Part shown: piece after piece, positions 38,637 to 45,920 of the stretch
How positions within the stretch are numbered: position 1 is the stretch's first letter
Layout: each line of letters starts with the position of its first letter
Source: a virus
IMG/VR virus record: IMGVR_UViG_3300018481_000031
Location: 1 to 46,764 of that record
Length of the DNA stretch: 46,764 bases
Direction: 5' to 3' (one strand)
Position numbers and translations under genes: made by a program
Notes under the pieces: model-generated
Database searches by the model: none
What the model saw: only the letters and a program-made list of their open reading frames with translations
What the model was told of the DNA's origin: nothing

Positions 38637-39086
38637 TTATTCGTAGTCGGTGTCTCCTGACGGTCTTCCGCACGCCCAGAACGAAACCTGACCGCACTTC
38701 GAACAGAAACGCGGACCGTTGCCCTCGTGCTGCCCACGCTCGATCACTTGTCGCGTGTTGAGTGGCGCTTTGCAGCACTGAGAGAGCCCCTGTGCTATCA
38801 GCGCGAGCGCACGATGGTTCTCGGCATCCTCTGCGTCGATGACCGCTTCCGAGCTCGCCTCGTACAAGGCGCAAGCCGGAGAGCCGCCAGCGACCCAGTG
38901 CTCATCGTGGATGCAGGAACGCGAGTACGGCGCCGAGCCACGCACGTCGCTGTAACAGACTCCCACTTTGCAGCGATGGTGCTGGATGCCCGTGAAGTGC
39001 ACGCACGTCGCGAGTCGTCGCTTGCGCTGACGTGCGTTGAGCTCGGCGGGGCTTTCGTCTGCGTCGGCGCGAATAGTCGTGTTCAT
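38637..39086 (-). CDS. Cys-rich zinc-binding early protein
   Basis: A 149-residue protein from ATG 39086. C-V-H-F-T-G-I-Q-H-H-R-C-K-V-G-V-C-Y is a motif that recurs in uncharacterised phage proteins, followed by C-I-H-D-E-H and C-A-L-Y. At the end C-C-K-A-P and C-S-K-C-G form a probable zinc knuckle. Its role is unknown. The start overlaps the preceding stop by ATGA. Confidence 0.65.
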   Translation of the reverse strand: MNTTIRADADESPAELNARQRKRRLATCVHFTGIQHHRCKVGVCYSDVRGSAPYSRSCIHDEHWVAGGSPACALYEASSEAVIDAEDAENHRALALIAQGLSQCCKAPLNTRQVIERGQHEGNGPRFCSKCGQVSFWACGRPSGDTDYE

Positions 39087-39487
39087 TGCGCAGCCTGTCT
39101 CCCAGTGAGCGGAACGCGATCGAGCCACGGCGTCGGCCCGCCGCCCTGAGACATCATCTCCGGTACCAGCTTCGCAATCCGCTTCGCACGCGCATCACCC
39201 ATCAACTTCGGCCAGCGCATGTTGACCACCATCGTCGCTGCCTCCTTCGCGTCCTCCGGTGTGGTGTCGCGAAAGAAGAGATCACCCGGCGCGAGCTTGT
39301 GGTCGGGCACGCAGCGATCGCTTCGCCACATGATGTGCTGGAAGACCTCGCCGTCGATGTCGACCATGAACGGGGTCACGCCGTCGCGCGAGTTCCAGAT
39401 GGTGACCACGCGTTTGGTGTTCCGCCCCTCGTAGAGCATCAACGCGAACGCCTCGCCGTGCCTGTAGTGTCTGAGGGACTGCTCCAT
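39083..39487 (-). CDS. hypothetical early protein
   Basis: ATG 39487 is preceded by GGAGGAG at good spacing, so it is taken over the ATG at 39502 that overlaps the upstream stop. The product has 134 residues with beta-type stretches (FALMLYEGRNTKRVVTIWNSRDG) and H-I-M-W-R-S-D-R-C-V-P-D-H, then a helical end. No family recognised. Confidence 0.6.
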   Translation of the reverse strand: MEQSLRHYRHGEAFALMLYEGRNTKRVVTIWNSRDGVTPFMVDIDGEVFQHIMWRSDRCVPDHKLAPGDLFFRDTTPEDAKEAATMVVNMRWPKLMGDARAKRIAKLVPEMMSQGGGPTPWLDRVPLTGRQAAQ

Positions 39488-39501
39488 GGTCACTCCTCCC
39501 A

Positions 39502-39957
39502 TCAGTTGTCGAAGTTGAACACGATGCGCACGCGGTCAGACGAGTCTGCCAAGCTGCACCAGTACGGGATCAGGTCCAGGATGCCGCCCGGATAATCCCA
39601 GCTGCGCCCCGGTAGAAGATCGGGAAGTCCGCGCTTCACGGCTGCGTCCAGCTCTGACGCCAGGTACCAGTGCGGCGTGTGCGAGTCCCTGTCGTGGTAG
39701 AAGTCGAGCGAGCTGGCGTCGGCATACTCTTCCCAGTCGGGCGCTCGGCATCGCGCGAAGTGATCGAGAAGTTCCTCGCTTATGGGAATGGGATAGCCGC
39801 GCGGTTCGGCAATCGGTTTCGGCGCGTCCTCTCGCACGCCGGCGAGCCACGCAAACACGCCGTAGTCGCGACGCCCGTACACCTTTGCCTCGGGCACGAG
39901 ATGCCATTTGCCGTCGTCCCCAATGCGCTCGACCCACATATGAATGTCACATCCCAT
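39502..39957 (-). CDS. MGCDIH-family phage protein
   Basis: A 151-residue protein beginning M-G-C-D-I-H-M-W-V-E-R, followed by W-H-L-V-P-E-A-K-V-Y-G-R-R-D-Y-G-V-F-A-W-L-A-G-V-R. This opening is found in many tailed phages and plasmids, and the Cys, Asp and His are invariant as far as I recall. H-x-D-R-D-S-H-T-P-H-W-Y-L later in the sequence adds possible metal ligands. Function is not known to me; a metal-dependent enzyme is a guess. It overlaps the 40-residue gene upstream. Confidence 0.75.
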   Translation of the reverse strand: MGCDIHMWVERIGDDGKWHLVPEAKVYGRRDYGVFAWLAGVREDAPKPIAEPRGYPIPISEELLDHFARCRAPDWEEYADASSLDFYHDRDSHTPHWYLASELDAAVKRGLPDLLPGRSWDYPGGILDLIPYWCSLADSSDRVRIVFNFDN

Positions 39958-40069
39958 TGGCGTGCCCCTCCCTCACAGCCCGCTGGTAGCGGGCTTCATC
40001 GAAGCGCCTCCAGCGTCTCCGCAGGCAGAAGTTGAGCTCAGCATGGCTTTCCTCGTGCTGGTGAGTCAT
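39947..40069 (-). CDS. 40-residue early protein
   Basis: ATG 40069 overlaps the stop of the ParB-like gene by ATGA, and the frame ends eleven bases inside the next gene. The product is charged and rich in His and Arg (THQHEESHAELNFCLRRRWRRFDEARY). Overlap at both ends favours translation. Function unknown. Confidence 0.5.
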   Translation of the reverse strand: MTHQHEESHAELNFCLRRRWRRFDEARYQRAVREGHANGM

Positions 40070-40983
40070 GGCCTGTCCTTCGTGCCGGCATCCGCGCTGG
40101 CGAGCTTGTTGAGGGCGCCGCGCAACTGCTCAAGCGCGAGCACTGCGGCGTCGACGCGCGCAATGGCTCGGTCGCACTCGGCGGGCTTTGCGCGGTAGGC
40201 GTCGGCGAGGCGCTTAGCCGGCATGTCGAGCACGGACTCAGCCGCTTCGTGGATACGCGAGACGAGCTCGTTGACCACGCGTACGTCGGTCGACTGTGAC
40301 CGCCCTGTGGTGGTGGGCTGCTTCGCTTCCGGCATGCCCTGACGAATGCGCTCCACACGCACCGAGTCGCGAACAATGTTCTTCGCGGCAGCATTGCGAA
40401 AGCCATGACGAGTGACCCGCTCGGCTATCTCGACCTGTCGTTCAGGGGACGGGACGGGGGCAAGCTCGACCGCAACCTCGACTCCCAGTTTCTTCTCTTC
40501 GATGAGCGTCTGCACCGCGGGTGCAAGTCCGGCGATCGCGAGCATGTTGGAGATCCACACTGTCGAGCGGCCAAAGACAGTTGCCAGCCTCCGATTGCGT
40601 TCCGGCAGCGCGAGCTCCTTGTATTCCGGCATGAGCGCGATGCGATTGACGGCGCGCGCAGCTTCCGCAGGTGACAGGTCCTCGCGCGCGCAGTTGGCCA
40701 CGACGGCTTTGACGAATTGATCGTCGTCACCGCCTACCTCACTCACAAGCGCGAGCACGTGCGAGGCAGAGATCAGCTGAAGAGCGCGCCACCTCCGCTC
40801 GCCATCGATGAGCTCGTAGGCGTCGGAGGAATCGAGCAGCTTGCGTACTACGACCGGCGTCTGCTGTCCGTGCTCGCGCAAGCTCTCGCCAAGCTCTTCG
40901 ATCCTGTCCTGGGCGAAATCCTCGCGCGGCTGGCCATAGTAGGGCTGCACCTTCTCCAGCGGGATCGTCACGACCTGGCTCAT
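40066..40983 (-). CDS. ParB-like nuclease-fold protein
   Basis: A 305-residue protein with the ParB N-terminal domain: I-P-L-E-K-V-Q-P-Y-Y-G-Q-P-R-E, then G-E-S-L-R-E-H-G-Q-Q-T-P-V-V-V, and Y-E-L-I-D-G-E-R-R-W-R-A-L, the CTP/nucleotide-binding motif. The centre (EDLSPAEAARAVNRI, then VFGRSTVWISNMLAIAGL) is the HTH of the KorB/ParB type. No ParA partner is seen in the window. It may serve regulation, partition of a plasmid-like prophage, or anti-host functions. Confidence 0.85.
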   Translation of the reverse strand: MSQVVTIPLEKVQPYYGQPREDFAQDRIEELGESLREHGQQTPVVVRKLLDSSDAYELIDGERRWRALQLISASHVLALVSEVGGDDDQFVKAVVANCAREDLSPAEAARAVNRIALMPEYKELALPERNRRLATVFGRSTVWISNMLAIAGLAPAVQTLIEEKKLGVEVAVELAPVPSPERQVEIAERVTRHGFRNAAAKNIVRDSVRVERIRQGMPEAKQPTTTGRSQSTDVRVVNELVSRIHEAAESVLDMPAKRLADAYRAKPAECDRAIARVDAAVLALEQLRGALNKLASADAGTKDRP

Positions 40984-41609
40984 GGCAACCGCCTACGGCG
41001 GATCTCTGCGGCCATCCGGATCAGCGCAAGCGCAACGTCGTCCGCTTGGTTCGCGCTGAGCTTCAGTCCGCCGAGCTGGATGAGGGCTCCGTCGCGCTCG
41101 AAGATCTCGACGTTCCGCGTCGCATTGGCGCGCGTTGCTGGCACGACAACTCGACGAATAGGCGGCGGATCGTCGTACCGCTTCGGGTCATCGCGCACGC
41201 CCAAGCGAACGTCGGATTTGAGACGCCACTCCACGTTGCCCGGCTCGTAGTTCCCTCGGCGATCGAGCCGGCAGAGCGCATATCGAGGCGTCGGACTCGG
41301 ACCAACGTGCTCTAGGAAGCTTCGAAATCCTGTCTTCGGCTCAGCCCAAGGCGCGTGGAAAGTGATTCCGCGCCCGCCGTAGTAGCGCCAGCTTGGATCC
41401 GCCTCGTTGCTGCAGCGACGTCTCGCCGCTCTCCATGCACAGTGCTCTCGGTAGTGAGTGGTCTTGGTGCGCTTTGTCGGAGCGCGCTGCATCCGAGTCG
41501 GCGCTGGCGCTGGTGGCTCCACTTGACGGCGCGACCGCAAAGCGCGTGGTTCGCGCTCGACCAAGTCGCGGAGGTACAGCGGAGCGGCGGTGCTGCTCGC
41601 GAGAGTCAT
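40980..41609 (-). CDS. HNH-type endonuclease
   Basis: A 209-residue protein sharing with the HNH gene near the left end the phrases Y-G-G-R-G-I, then a W-x-x-F stretch, and L-C-R-L-D-R-R-G-N-Y-E-P-G-N-V-E-W-R. In HNH enzymes of this group the L-x-R-I/L-D-x-x-G-N-Y pattern forms the metal site. The N-terminal 50 residues are basic and probably unstructured. It lies in frame with the operon (ATGA overlap at the start), so it looks domesticated rather than freshly inserted. Confidence 0.75.
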   Translation of the reverse strand: MTLASSTAAPLYLRDLVEREPRALRSRRQVEPPAPAPTRMQRAPTKRTKTTHYREHCAWRAARRRCSNEADPSWRYYGGRGITFHAPWAEPKTGFRSFLEHVGPSPTPRYALCRLDRRGNYEPGNVEWRLKSDVRLGVRDDPKRYDDPPPIRRVVVPATRANATRNVEIFERDGALIQLGGLKLSANQADDVALALIRMAAEIRRRRLP

Positions 41610-42244
41610 GGCAATAGCTCCACAGGCAGAAACTCGCCAAGCCGAAGCTCCAGCTCGTGCACGCGTGCCTCGGCAGCTTCAGCGCGTTCCAAGCAACCGG
41701 CGAGGTCGGTGTTTGCGGACTCGAGTGTCTCTACATATGTGGCCAGGCGAAGCGTCACCGCTTCAAGGTCGCGCACGCGAGTTTCGGCAGCTTCGGCGCG
41801 GTTGAACTCGTCCACCGCCAGCTCTCGGATCTCGTCGTCGCTCGTGCATTCCCCGATCTTGAGCAGTCGTTCGCTCGAAATCTGCAGTCGGCGCACTTCG
41901 AAGCGCCCTTGCTCGACTGACGCCTGGGTCGAGATGACACCGGCTTCTAGCTCGCGCAGAGAGGACTCCATCTCTTGCACACGCGCTTCTGCGGCTTCGG
42001 CTCGCTTATACGCCTCCACCAGCGCGAGCACTGTGCGCGGCGTCAGGAGCGCGAAGTACGACGCAAGCATGTACCTGTGCCCGTCCGGGCTGATGACCTT
42101 GCAGACCTCGTTGTGCTCGTTCATGACGTACTGGCCGTGCGTACTCCACGTCAGCGTGTCCTCGTCGAGCTCGTGCACAAGCATGGAAGCGAGGTTGCGG
42201 ATGTTCTCGATGTCGTCGTGCTCTTGTTCGCTGAGTAGCTTCAC
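41606..42244 (-). CDS. coiled-coil protein with WSTHGQYVM domain
   Basis: A 212-residue protein. Residues 1-75 (MLVHELDEDTLTWSTHGQYVM and SPDGHRYMLASYFALLTPRTV) match a separate short gene at 43849. From about 75 on the protein is a coiled coil with three A-E-A-A-E-x-R-V repeats, a layout seen in Ead/Ea22-like phage proteins. Probably a nonessential early protein; its partner is unknown. Confidence 0.65.
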   Translation of the reverse strand: MKLLSEQEHDDIENIRNLASMLVHELDEDTLTWSTHGQYVMNEHNEVCKVISPDGHRYMLASYFALLTPRTVLALVEAYKRAEAAEARVQEMESSLRELEAGVISTQASVEQGRFEVRRLQISSERLLKIGECTSDDEIRELAVDEFNRAEAAETRVRDLEAVTLRLATYVETLESANTDLAGCLERAEAAEARVHELELRLGEFLPVELLP

Positions 42245-42507
42245 GACTCACCTCGCATCCTGCGCTCAAACCGCCGCATCTCCCACTCGATCACAGCCTT
42301 GCCGATCAGCCATCCCGCGCTCGACAAGCCCTGCATGAGCGCCACCGTGCAGAACGCATCACGCGCAGACGGCAGGCCCAGCACCGCCGCAAACCAGGTC
42401 AACAGCAGCGCGTACCAGAGCAGACGCATCACGCGCAGCAGCGGGCTCCACCAGGTGAAGATCAGGTACATGCGGTCCAGGTGCGCGTGGATGTCGCCGT
42501 TGTTCAT
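42241..42507 (-). CDS. small membrane protein
   Basis: An 88-residue protein with two hydrophobic segments (MRLLWYALLLTWFAAVLGL at about 27-45 and FCTVALMQGLSSAGWLIG at about 52-69), a short hydrophilic beginning and a basic end (ERRMRGES). It overlaps both neighbours by four bases. It may act in superinfection exclusion or membrane anchoring, but nothing specific supports this. Confidence 0.6.
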   Translation of the reverse strand: MNNGDIHAHLDRMYLIFTWWSPLLRVMRLLWYALLLTWFAAVLGLPSARDAFCTVALMQGLSSAGWLIGKAVIEWEMRRFERRMRGES

Positions 42508-42785
42508 CGGAGCACCTTGCCTTCAGGGCTCACCCGCACGAGTCCGAGGTAGATCCTCGGGTCTTGGTTCAGCCAGCGACACAGCTTGGCAAATGTCTGC
42601 AAGTCAGGCTCATTGCCCGACTCGACGCGGCCCAACGTCGCCGGACTCACGTCGATCTCACCCGCTACAGCGCGGAGGCTTGCGAGCCCACGCCGCTCCT
42701 TCAGGTGCCGAGCCAAGAGGTCGAGGCGCACGGTGCTGTAGGCGCCTGCGGCGTCGAGACGCTGCTCGAGGGTCTTGCCGGTCAT
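42504..42785 (-). CDS. XRE-family regulator, first paralog
   Basis: A 93-residue protein: L-D-L-L-A-R-H-L-K-E-R-R, then L-R-A-V-A-G-E-I-D-V-S-P-A-T-L-G-R-V-E-S-G is an XRE helix-turn-helix, followed by D-L-Q-T-F-A-K-L-C-R-W-L-N-Q-D-P-R-I-Y-L-G-L. It is closely similar over this whole stretch to the product of the gene at 44420. Likely a repressor of the early operon or of itself. No operator could be identified with confidence. Confidence 0.8.
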   Translation of the reverse strand: MTGKTLEQRLDAAGAYSTVRLDLLARHLKERRGLASLRAVAGEIDVSPATLGRVESGNEPDLQTFAKLCRWLNQDPRIYLGLVRVSPEGKVLR

Positions 42786-43039
42786 GGCTCACCGCCGTCG
42801 GCCGCGCTGCGCGCAGGGACATCAGCCAGCGCCGTGAACCTCGGCCGCACAACCCCATCCGGCCAGCGCACGAGCTCGCAAAACATCGCCATCGGGCGGA
42901 CCCATACTTGCTCGCGTTCGTGCGAGACGTAGATGGCGACCTCGGTGTCGCGGTCTTCGCTGAGTCGTCCGCGATAGAGCAGCGTGTACGTGCCGCCTCG
43001 ATGGTGACGATAGGAGGTGAGCGAGCTAGGGGCGGTCAT
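42782..43039 (-). CDS. DUF1653-like protein
   Basis: An 85-residue protein with Y-R-H-H-R-G-G-T-Y-T-L-L, then V-A-I-Y-V-S, and V-W-V-R-P-M-A-M-F-C-E-L-V, then P-R-F. This is the DUF1653 pattern (YRHYKGxxYxVL, then WVRPxxMF). These small beta proteins occur in phages and bacteria and have no known function. Its start overlaps the HNH-like gene by 14 bases. Confidence 0.75.
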   Translation of the reverse strand: MTAPSSLTSYRHHRGGTYTLLYRGRLSEDRDTEVAIYVSHEREQVWVRPMAMFCELVRWPDGVVRPRFTALADVPARSAADGGEP

Positions 43040-43487
43040 GGTTGCCTTTCGCTACGCGTGCACGCGCTTCGTCGATCGAGTGTCGGCGGTGCACACGGCC
43101 ATGGCACTGCTGGCACAACCACTCCACTTCGAGCGGCCTGCCGTAGTCGCTGTGGTGCGCTTGAACAGTTTTCGACTGGCGGCACTGCGTACAGCGTTCC
43201 GGACGCCTAAGCTTCCCCGTTGCGATCGCACGGTGAACAGCCATCCGCACTGTCTGCTTCTGGCGATTGGGAGGCTGGTGCTTCCGCGGCGACACCCGCC
43301 GATCTCCACCCTCGTACTGCCGAAGCCTGTCGACTGCTTGGTAGTAGTCGAGTTTGCTGTCTCGGTTCTGTTTCGCCGCTTTCCGAGAGCAAACTTTGCA
43401 CGTGTGCAGGTACCCATCGAGCATCTGCCTGTGTTTGTAGAATGCGGTGAGAGGCTTGACCTCGCCACACTTGCGACACGGCTTCAT
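43026..43487 (-). CDS. HNH-like zinc protein
   Basis: A 153-residue protein with two zinc knuckles: C-R-K-C-G-E-V-K-P at the N-terminus with C-K-V-C-S-R, and C-T-Q-C-R near residue 108 with C-Q-Q-C-H-G-R-V-H. The phrase V-Q-A-H-H-S-D-Y-G-R-P-L-E-V-E-W-L-C is the form of HNH nucleases that carry a Cys4 zinc site around the catalytic His. It probably cuts DNA, perhaps nicking during packaging or as a homing enzyme. Confidence 0.8.
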   Translation of the reverse strand: MKPCRKCGEVKPLTAFYKHRQMLDGYLHTCKVCSRKAAKQNRDSKLDYYQAVDRLRQYEGGDRRVSPRKHQPPNRQKQTVRMAVHRAIATGKLRRPERCTQCRQSKTVQAHHSDYGRPLEVEWLCQQCHGRVHRRHSIDEARARVAKGNHDRP

Positions 43488-43852
43488 GGCTGGCCTCGTG
43501 CGTGCTCGCGCATGAGCTGTTCTATCCGACGCACGATGCGCTTGCGTGCGTTGTGCGTCTCAGCTTCCGAGAGGAGCGACTGCAGGCTCAGCAACGTCAC
43601 CGCGGCGGCGTACTTGTCGAGCCACTTGAGCTCGGATCCGGGCAGCTCTCCGGCAAGCTGCTCACTGAGCTTCGGTACGAGTGCGCCGAAGTGAAAGCCT
43701 CGAGTCGCGACGATCTCCTCAAGCTCGCCCATATCGTCTCCGATGAGTCGCCCAATGTTGCGGATCGCAGTAGCCGCTCTGGCGTGCGTTTTTGGGTCGC
43801 GAAGCTCTTCGCGCGGTGTTGGGCCACTGGCCGCCTTGGTTCTTTTGGTCAT
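43484..43852 (-). CDS. helical early protein
   Basis: A 122-residue protein, basic N-terminus, then helices with L-I-G-D-D-M-G-E-L-E-E-I-V-A-T-R-G-F-H and W-L-D-K-Y-A-A-A-V-T-L-L-S-L-Q-S-L-L. It ends with H-A-R-G-Q-P, the tail shared by several neighbours because its codons carry the next ribosome site. Function unknown. Confidence 0.6.
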   Translation of the reverse strand: MTKRTKAASGPTPREELRDPKTHARAATAIRNIGRLIGDDMGELEEIVATRGFHFGALVPKLSEQLAGELPGSELKWLDKYAAAVTLLSLQSLLSEAETHNARKRIVRRIEQLMREHARGQP

Positions 43853-44097
43853 GGCTGGCCTCGTGCGGCGGCCTTGAGCAGCTTGAGAACCACGGCCGGG
43901 GAGAGTATCGCGATGTACTCAGCGACCGCGTGGTTATACCCTTCGGGCCCGATAACCTCGCAGATCTCGTTTCCATCGCCGTCCATCACATACACACCGT
44001 GCGGCGACCATTCGTGCGTGTCTTCGGCGAGCTCCTGGTGGAGCATCTCTGCGAGCCTCTGCAGCTTGGCCAGTTGCGCTTTGCTTACGACAGTCAT
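43849..44097 (-). CDS. short WSPHGVYVM-domain protein
   Basis: An 82-residue protein aligned by eye over its full length with residues 1-75 of the coiled-coil gene at 41606 (E-M-L-H-Q-E-L-A-E-D-T-H-E-W-S-P-H-G-V-Y-V-M; I-G-P-E-G-Y; L-S-P-A-V-V-L). It lacks the coiled-coil part. It begins with a four-base overlap and ends with A-R-G-Q-P. The function of the shared domain is unknown. Confidence 0.65.
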   Translation of the reverse strand: MTVVSKAQLAKLQRLAEMLHQELAEDTHEWSPHGVYVMDGDGNEICEVIGPEGYNHAVAEYIAILSPAVVLKLLKAAARGQP

Positions 44098-44423
44098 GGC
44101 TGCCCTTTCGCGACGGTCAGCAGCTCGTCAGCGCAGCCCTCGAGCGTGCGCTTGTCTTCGCGATCGGGATAGTCCGCCTGCGCGCGCCACTGCTCGGCGA
44201 GCTCGAGCGCCCACTGCGGCGGCTCACCCGCGAGCACGCAGAGAGCGGTTTCGAGTGCGTCGAGGGCACGAGGATGCTCAGTCCAAAAGCGGACGTATGA
44301 CCGATCGCTAGAGCCAACGATGTCGAGCCAGCAGAACCCCGACCATGCTTCCTCGAGTTGCGCATCCGGCCACACCTTGCGCGCGAGTTCGGTGAGTCTC
44401 GCAATGCGGTCCTCGTCGCTCAT
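44094..44423 (-). CDS. hypothetical early protein
   Basis: A 109-residue protein from ATG 44423 (ATGA overlap). It starts S-D-E-D-R-I-A-R-L-T-E-L-A-R-K-V-W-P-D, has F-C-W-L-D-I-V-G-S-S-D-R-S-Y-V-R-F-W in the middle, and continues with helices, one containing L-E-T-A-L-C-V-L-A-G-E-P-P-Q-W. It ends with V-A-K-G-Q-P. No family recognised. Confidence 0.6.
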   Translation of the reverse strand: MSDEDRIARLTELARKVWPDAQLEEAWSGFCWLDIVGSSDRSYVRFWTEHPRALDALETALCVLAGEPPQWALELAEQWRAQADYPDREDKRTLEGCADELLTVAKGQP

Positions 44424-44746
44424 GGCTCCTCCAGCAGCTTGCGAACACGCTCGCACTTCCCACATCGCGTACTGGGAAACGGCAGCGGGAACAGTGCAAG
44501 CCCGAGATAGATCGTCGGGTTGTAGCGAAGCCAAGCGCAGAGCTTCGCAAAGCTCTCGAGGTCGGGCGCGCGCCCAGCTTCGACCCTGCATAGCGTCGAT
44601 GCACTCAAGCCGAGCTCGCGTGCAACATCACGCTGAGTAAGGCCAGAGTCGAAACGTCGCTTCGCCACGTGTTCAGCCAGCAGGTCGAGGCGAAGACTGC
44701 ACGCAGTCACTCTCTCGATCGCGATTTGTCGGCGCGCGATGCTCAT
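44420..44746 (-). CDS. XRE-family regulator, second paralog
   Basis: A 108-residue protein: L-R-L-D-L-L-A-E-H-V-A-K-R-R, then L-T-Q-R-D-V-A-R-E-L-G-L-S-A-S-T-L-C-R-V-E-A-G, then D-L-E-S-F-A-K-L-C-A-W-L-R-Y-N-P-T-I-Y-L-G-L. Nearly every position of the HTH and following helix matches the regulator at 42504. A C-terminal C-G-K-C pair is extra. The two paralogs may oppose each other or act at different operators. Confidence 0.8.
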   Translation of the reverse strand: MSIARRQIAIERVTACSLRLDLLAEHVAKRRFDSGLTQRDVARELGLSASTLCRVEAGRAPDLESFAKLCAWLRYNPTIYLGLALFPLPFPSTRCGKCERVRKLLEEP

Positions 44747-44940
44747 GGCTTGCCCTTCGCCCACGCACGCATGTGCCACTCGCAGCCGCTACACATCGCA
44801 AGGCCATTACAGAGGCCCACGTGCGTGGCGTAGTTGCGCTTGCCCTGGTCGTTGCAAAGCCAACACTGTCTGCGACGCTGGCGGCCATCTGGTATGAGTT
44901 TGAACGTCTTTGGATGAACGCTTGTGCTGGCCCATTTCAT
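44743..44940 (-). CDS. zinc-ribbon protein
   Basis: A 65-residue protein with C-W-L-C-N-D-Q-G and C-N-G-L-A-M-C-S-G-C-E-W-H, a probable zinc ribbon of four or five cysteines. It begins with a four-base overlap and ends in A-K-G-K-P. Small zinc ribbons often bind nucleic acid or polymerase. No family is recognised. Confidence 0.65.
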   Translation of the reverse strand: MKWASTSVHPKTFKLIPDGRQRRRQCWLCNDQGKRNYATHVGLCNGLAMCSGCEWHMRAWAKGKP

Positions 44941-45230
44941 GACCGCGTCTCCTGATCGAGGCTGCTCAGCGGAACATACAGGTCGAGCACATTGCAAAGC
45001 GTGTTGACGGCGAACCAATGCTCACCCTCGAGCACATCTAGCGCTTGCCCCGCGTACCACTCGACCACCTGCTCACCACTCAACTTCTCGGCGCCGGGTT
45101 CGACCGACACATGCGCGTTACGCACAGCGCCAAGAGTGTGCAGAGCATCAATCGTCGCAGGAACCGCTTCCGTGCCACGGGCGTAAAGACGCTTGATCAC
45201 CGCACGCAGTCGATTGCGATCGATCGTCAT
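44937..45230 (-). CDS. hypothetical early protein
   Basis: A 97-residue protein from ATG 45230. It has helices with R-L-R-A-V-I-K-R-L-Y-A-R-G and V-V-E-W-Y-A-G-Q-A-L-D-V-L-E-G, and ends in L-D-L-Y-V-P-L-S-S-L-D-Q-E. No motif is known to me. It overlaps both neighbours by four bases. Confidence 0.6.
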   Translation of the reverse strand: MTIDRNRLRAVIKRLYARGTEAVPATIDALHTLGAVRNAHVSVEPGAEKLSGEQVVEWYAGQALDVLEGEHWFAVNTLCNVLDLYVPLSSLDQETRS

Positions 45231-45406
45231 GGCCTTGTCTCCTCCCCGCCCATCGCCTTGTCCGCGTGCTGCCACAGGTGCGCGAGATGCTGCCGCATGA
45301 ACGCCTTCTGCTTGGCCGTGGCCGCCGACAGCAAGATGGCGTCCTCAAGCTCGTGCAGCTTCCGCAAAGCCTCGGTGCGCGCGTGCTGGCGTTCGAGTTG
45401 GCTCAT
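45227..45406 (-). CDS. 59-residue helical protein
   Basis: The frame starts at ATG 45406, which overlaps the stop before it by ATGA, and its TGA overlaps the next start, so it fills the gap exactly. The product is all-helical and basic (QLERQHARTEALRKLHELED and AKQKAFMRQHLAHLWQHADK). The double overlap is good evidence for translation. Function unknown. Confidence 0.6.
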   Translation of the reverse strand: MSQLERQHARTEALRKLHELEDAILLSAATAKQKAFMRQHLAHLWQHADKAMGGEETRP

Positions 45407-45633
45407 GCGCGGCTCCGCTTCTTGAGCCCGAGACGCTTGATTCTACGTTCGCCTATCTCGTCGAGAAGACTGATTCCGCGCCATGCGTCGTAGTCCGACG
45501 ACACGCTGGCTGGAACACCGGCAATCACCAGACCGTTAGCGAGCGCTTGCCTCAGGTTCGCGTCGGCAAGATCCATGATTGTCCTGTCGTCGGGAAGACT
45601 GAGGACGGCCTTGAGCTCGACCAGGTACTTCAT
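45403..45633 (-). CDS. small early protein
   Basis: A 76-residue protein from ATG 45633, preceded by GGGAGGGA. It starts M-K-Y-L-V-E-L-K-A-V-L-S-L-P-D-D and ends with a basic patch (RRIKRLGLKKRSRA). The beginning resembles a small ferredoxin-like fold as found in phage proteins, but this is a weak impression. Confidence 0.6.
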   Translation of the reverse strand: MKYLVELKAVLSLPDDRTIMDLADANLRQALANGLVIAGVPASVSSDYDAWRGISLLDEIGERRIKRLGLKKRSRA

Positions 45634-45920
45634 ACGTCCCTCCCGTCGCGCCCAAGTGCGAGCTGCCAGCGCACCCACTCGCGAGCCATGTGCCGCGCCT
45701 TGCTGACGGCTACGGCAGCTGTCTGGCCGCACAGGTCACAGTCAGGTCGCCACGTGTCCATCGTGCAGCAGACGCCGTCTACCCACTGGCCAAAACCCCT
45801 GGCGTAGAAGCCACCGCGCCAGACCGTCGCATACCAGCGCCGCGCCCCGCGATATCGCGTGTCCTCGTATAGCTCGACGCGATAGTGATGAAAGCCTGGC
45901 TTGAGGATGCAGCGTGGCAT
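45630..45920 (-). CDS. aromatic-rich early protein
   Basis: A 96-residue protein from ATG 45920, which shares one base with the stop before it. It is rich in Tyr, Trp and Arg (YRVELYEDTRYRGARRWYATVW), with R-P-D-C-D-L-C-G-Q-T, a possible metal site with C-C upstream. It ends in L-G-R-D-G-R-D-V. No family recognised. Confidence 0.6.
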   Translation of the reverse strand: MPRCILKPGFHHYRVELYEDTRYRGARRWYATVWRGGFYARGFGQWVDGVCCTMDTWRPDCDLCGQTAAVAVSKARHMAREWVRWQLALGRDGRDV

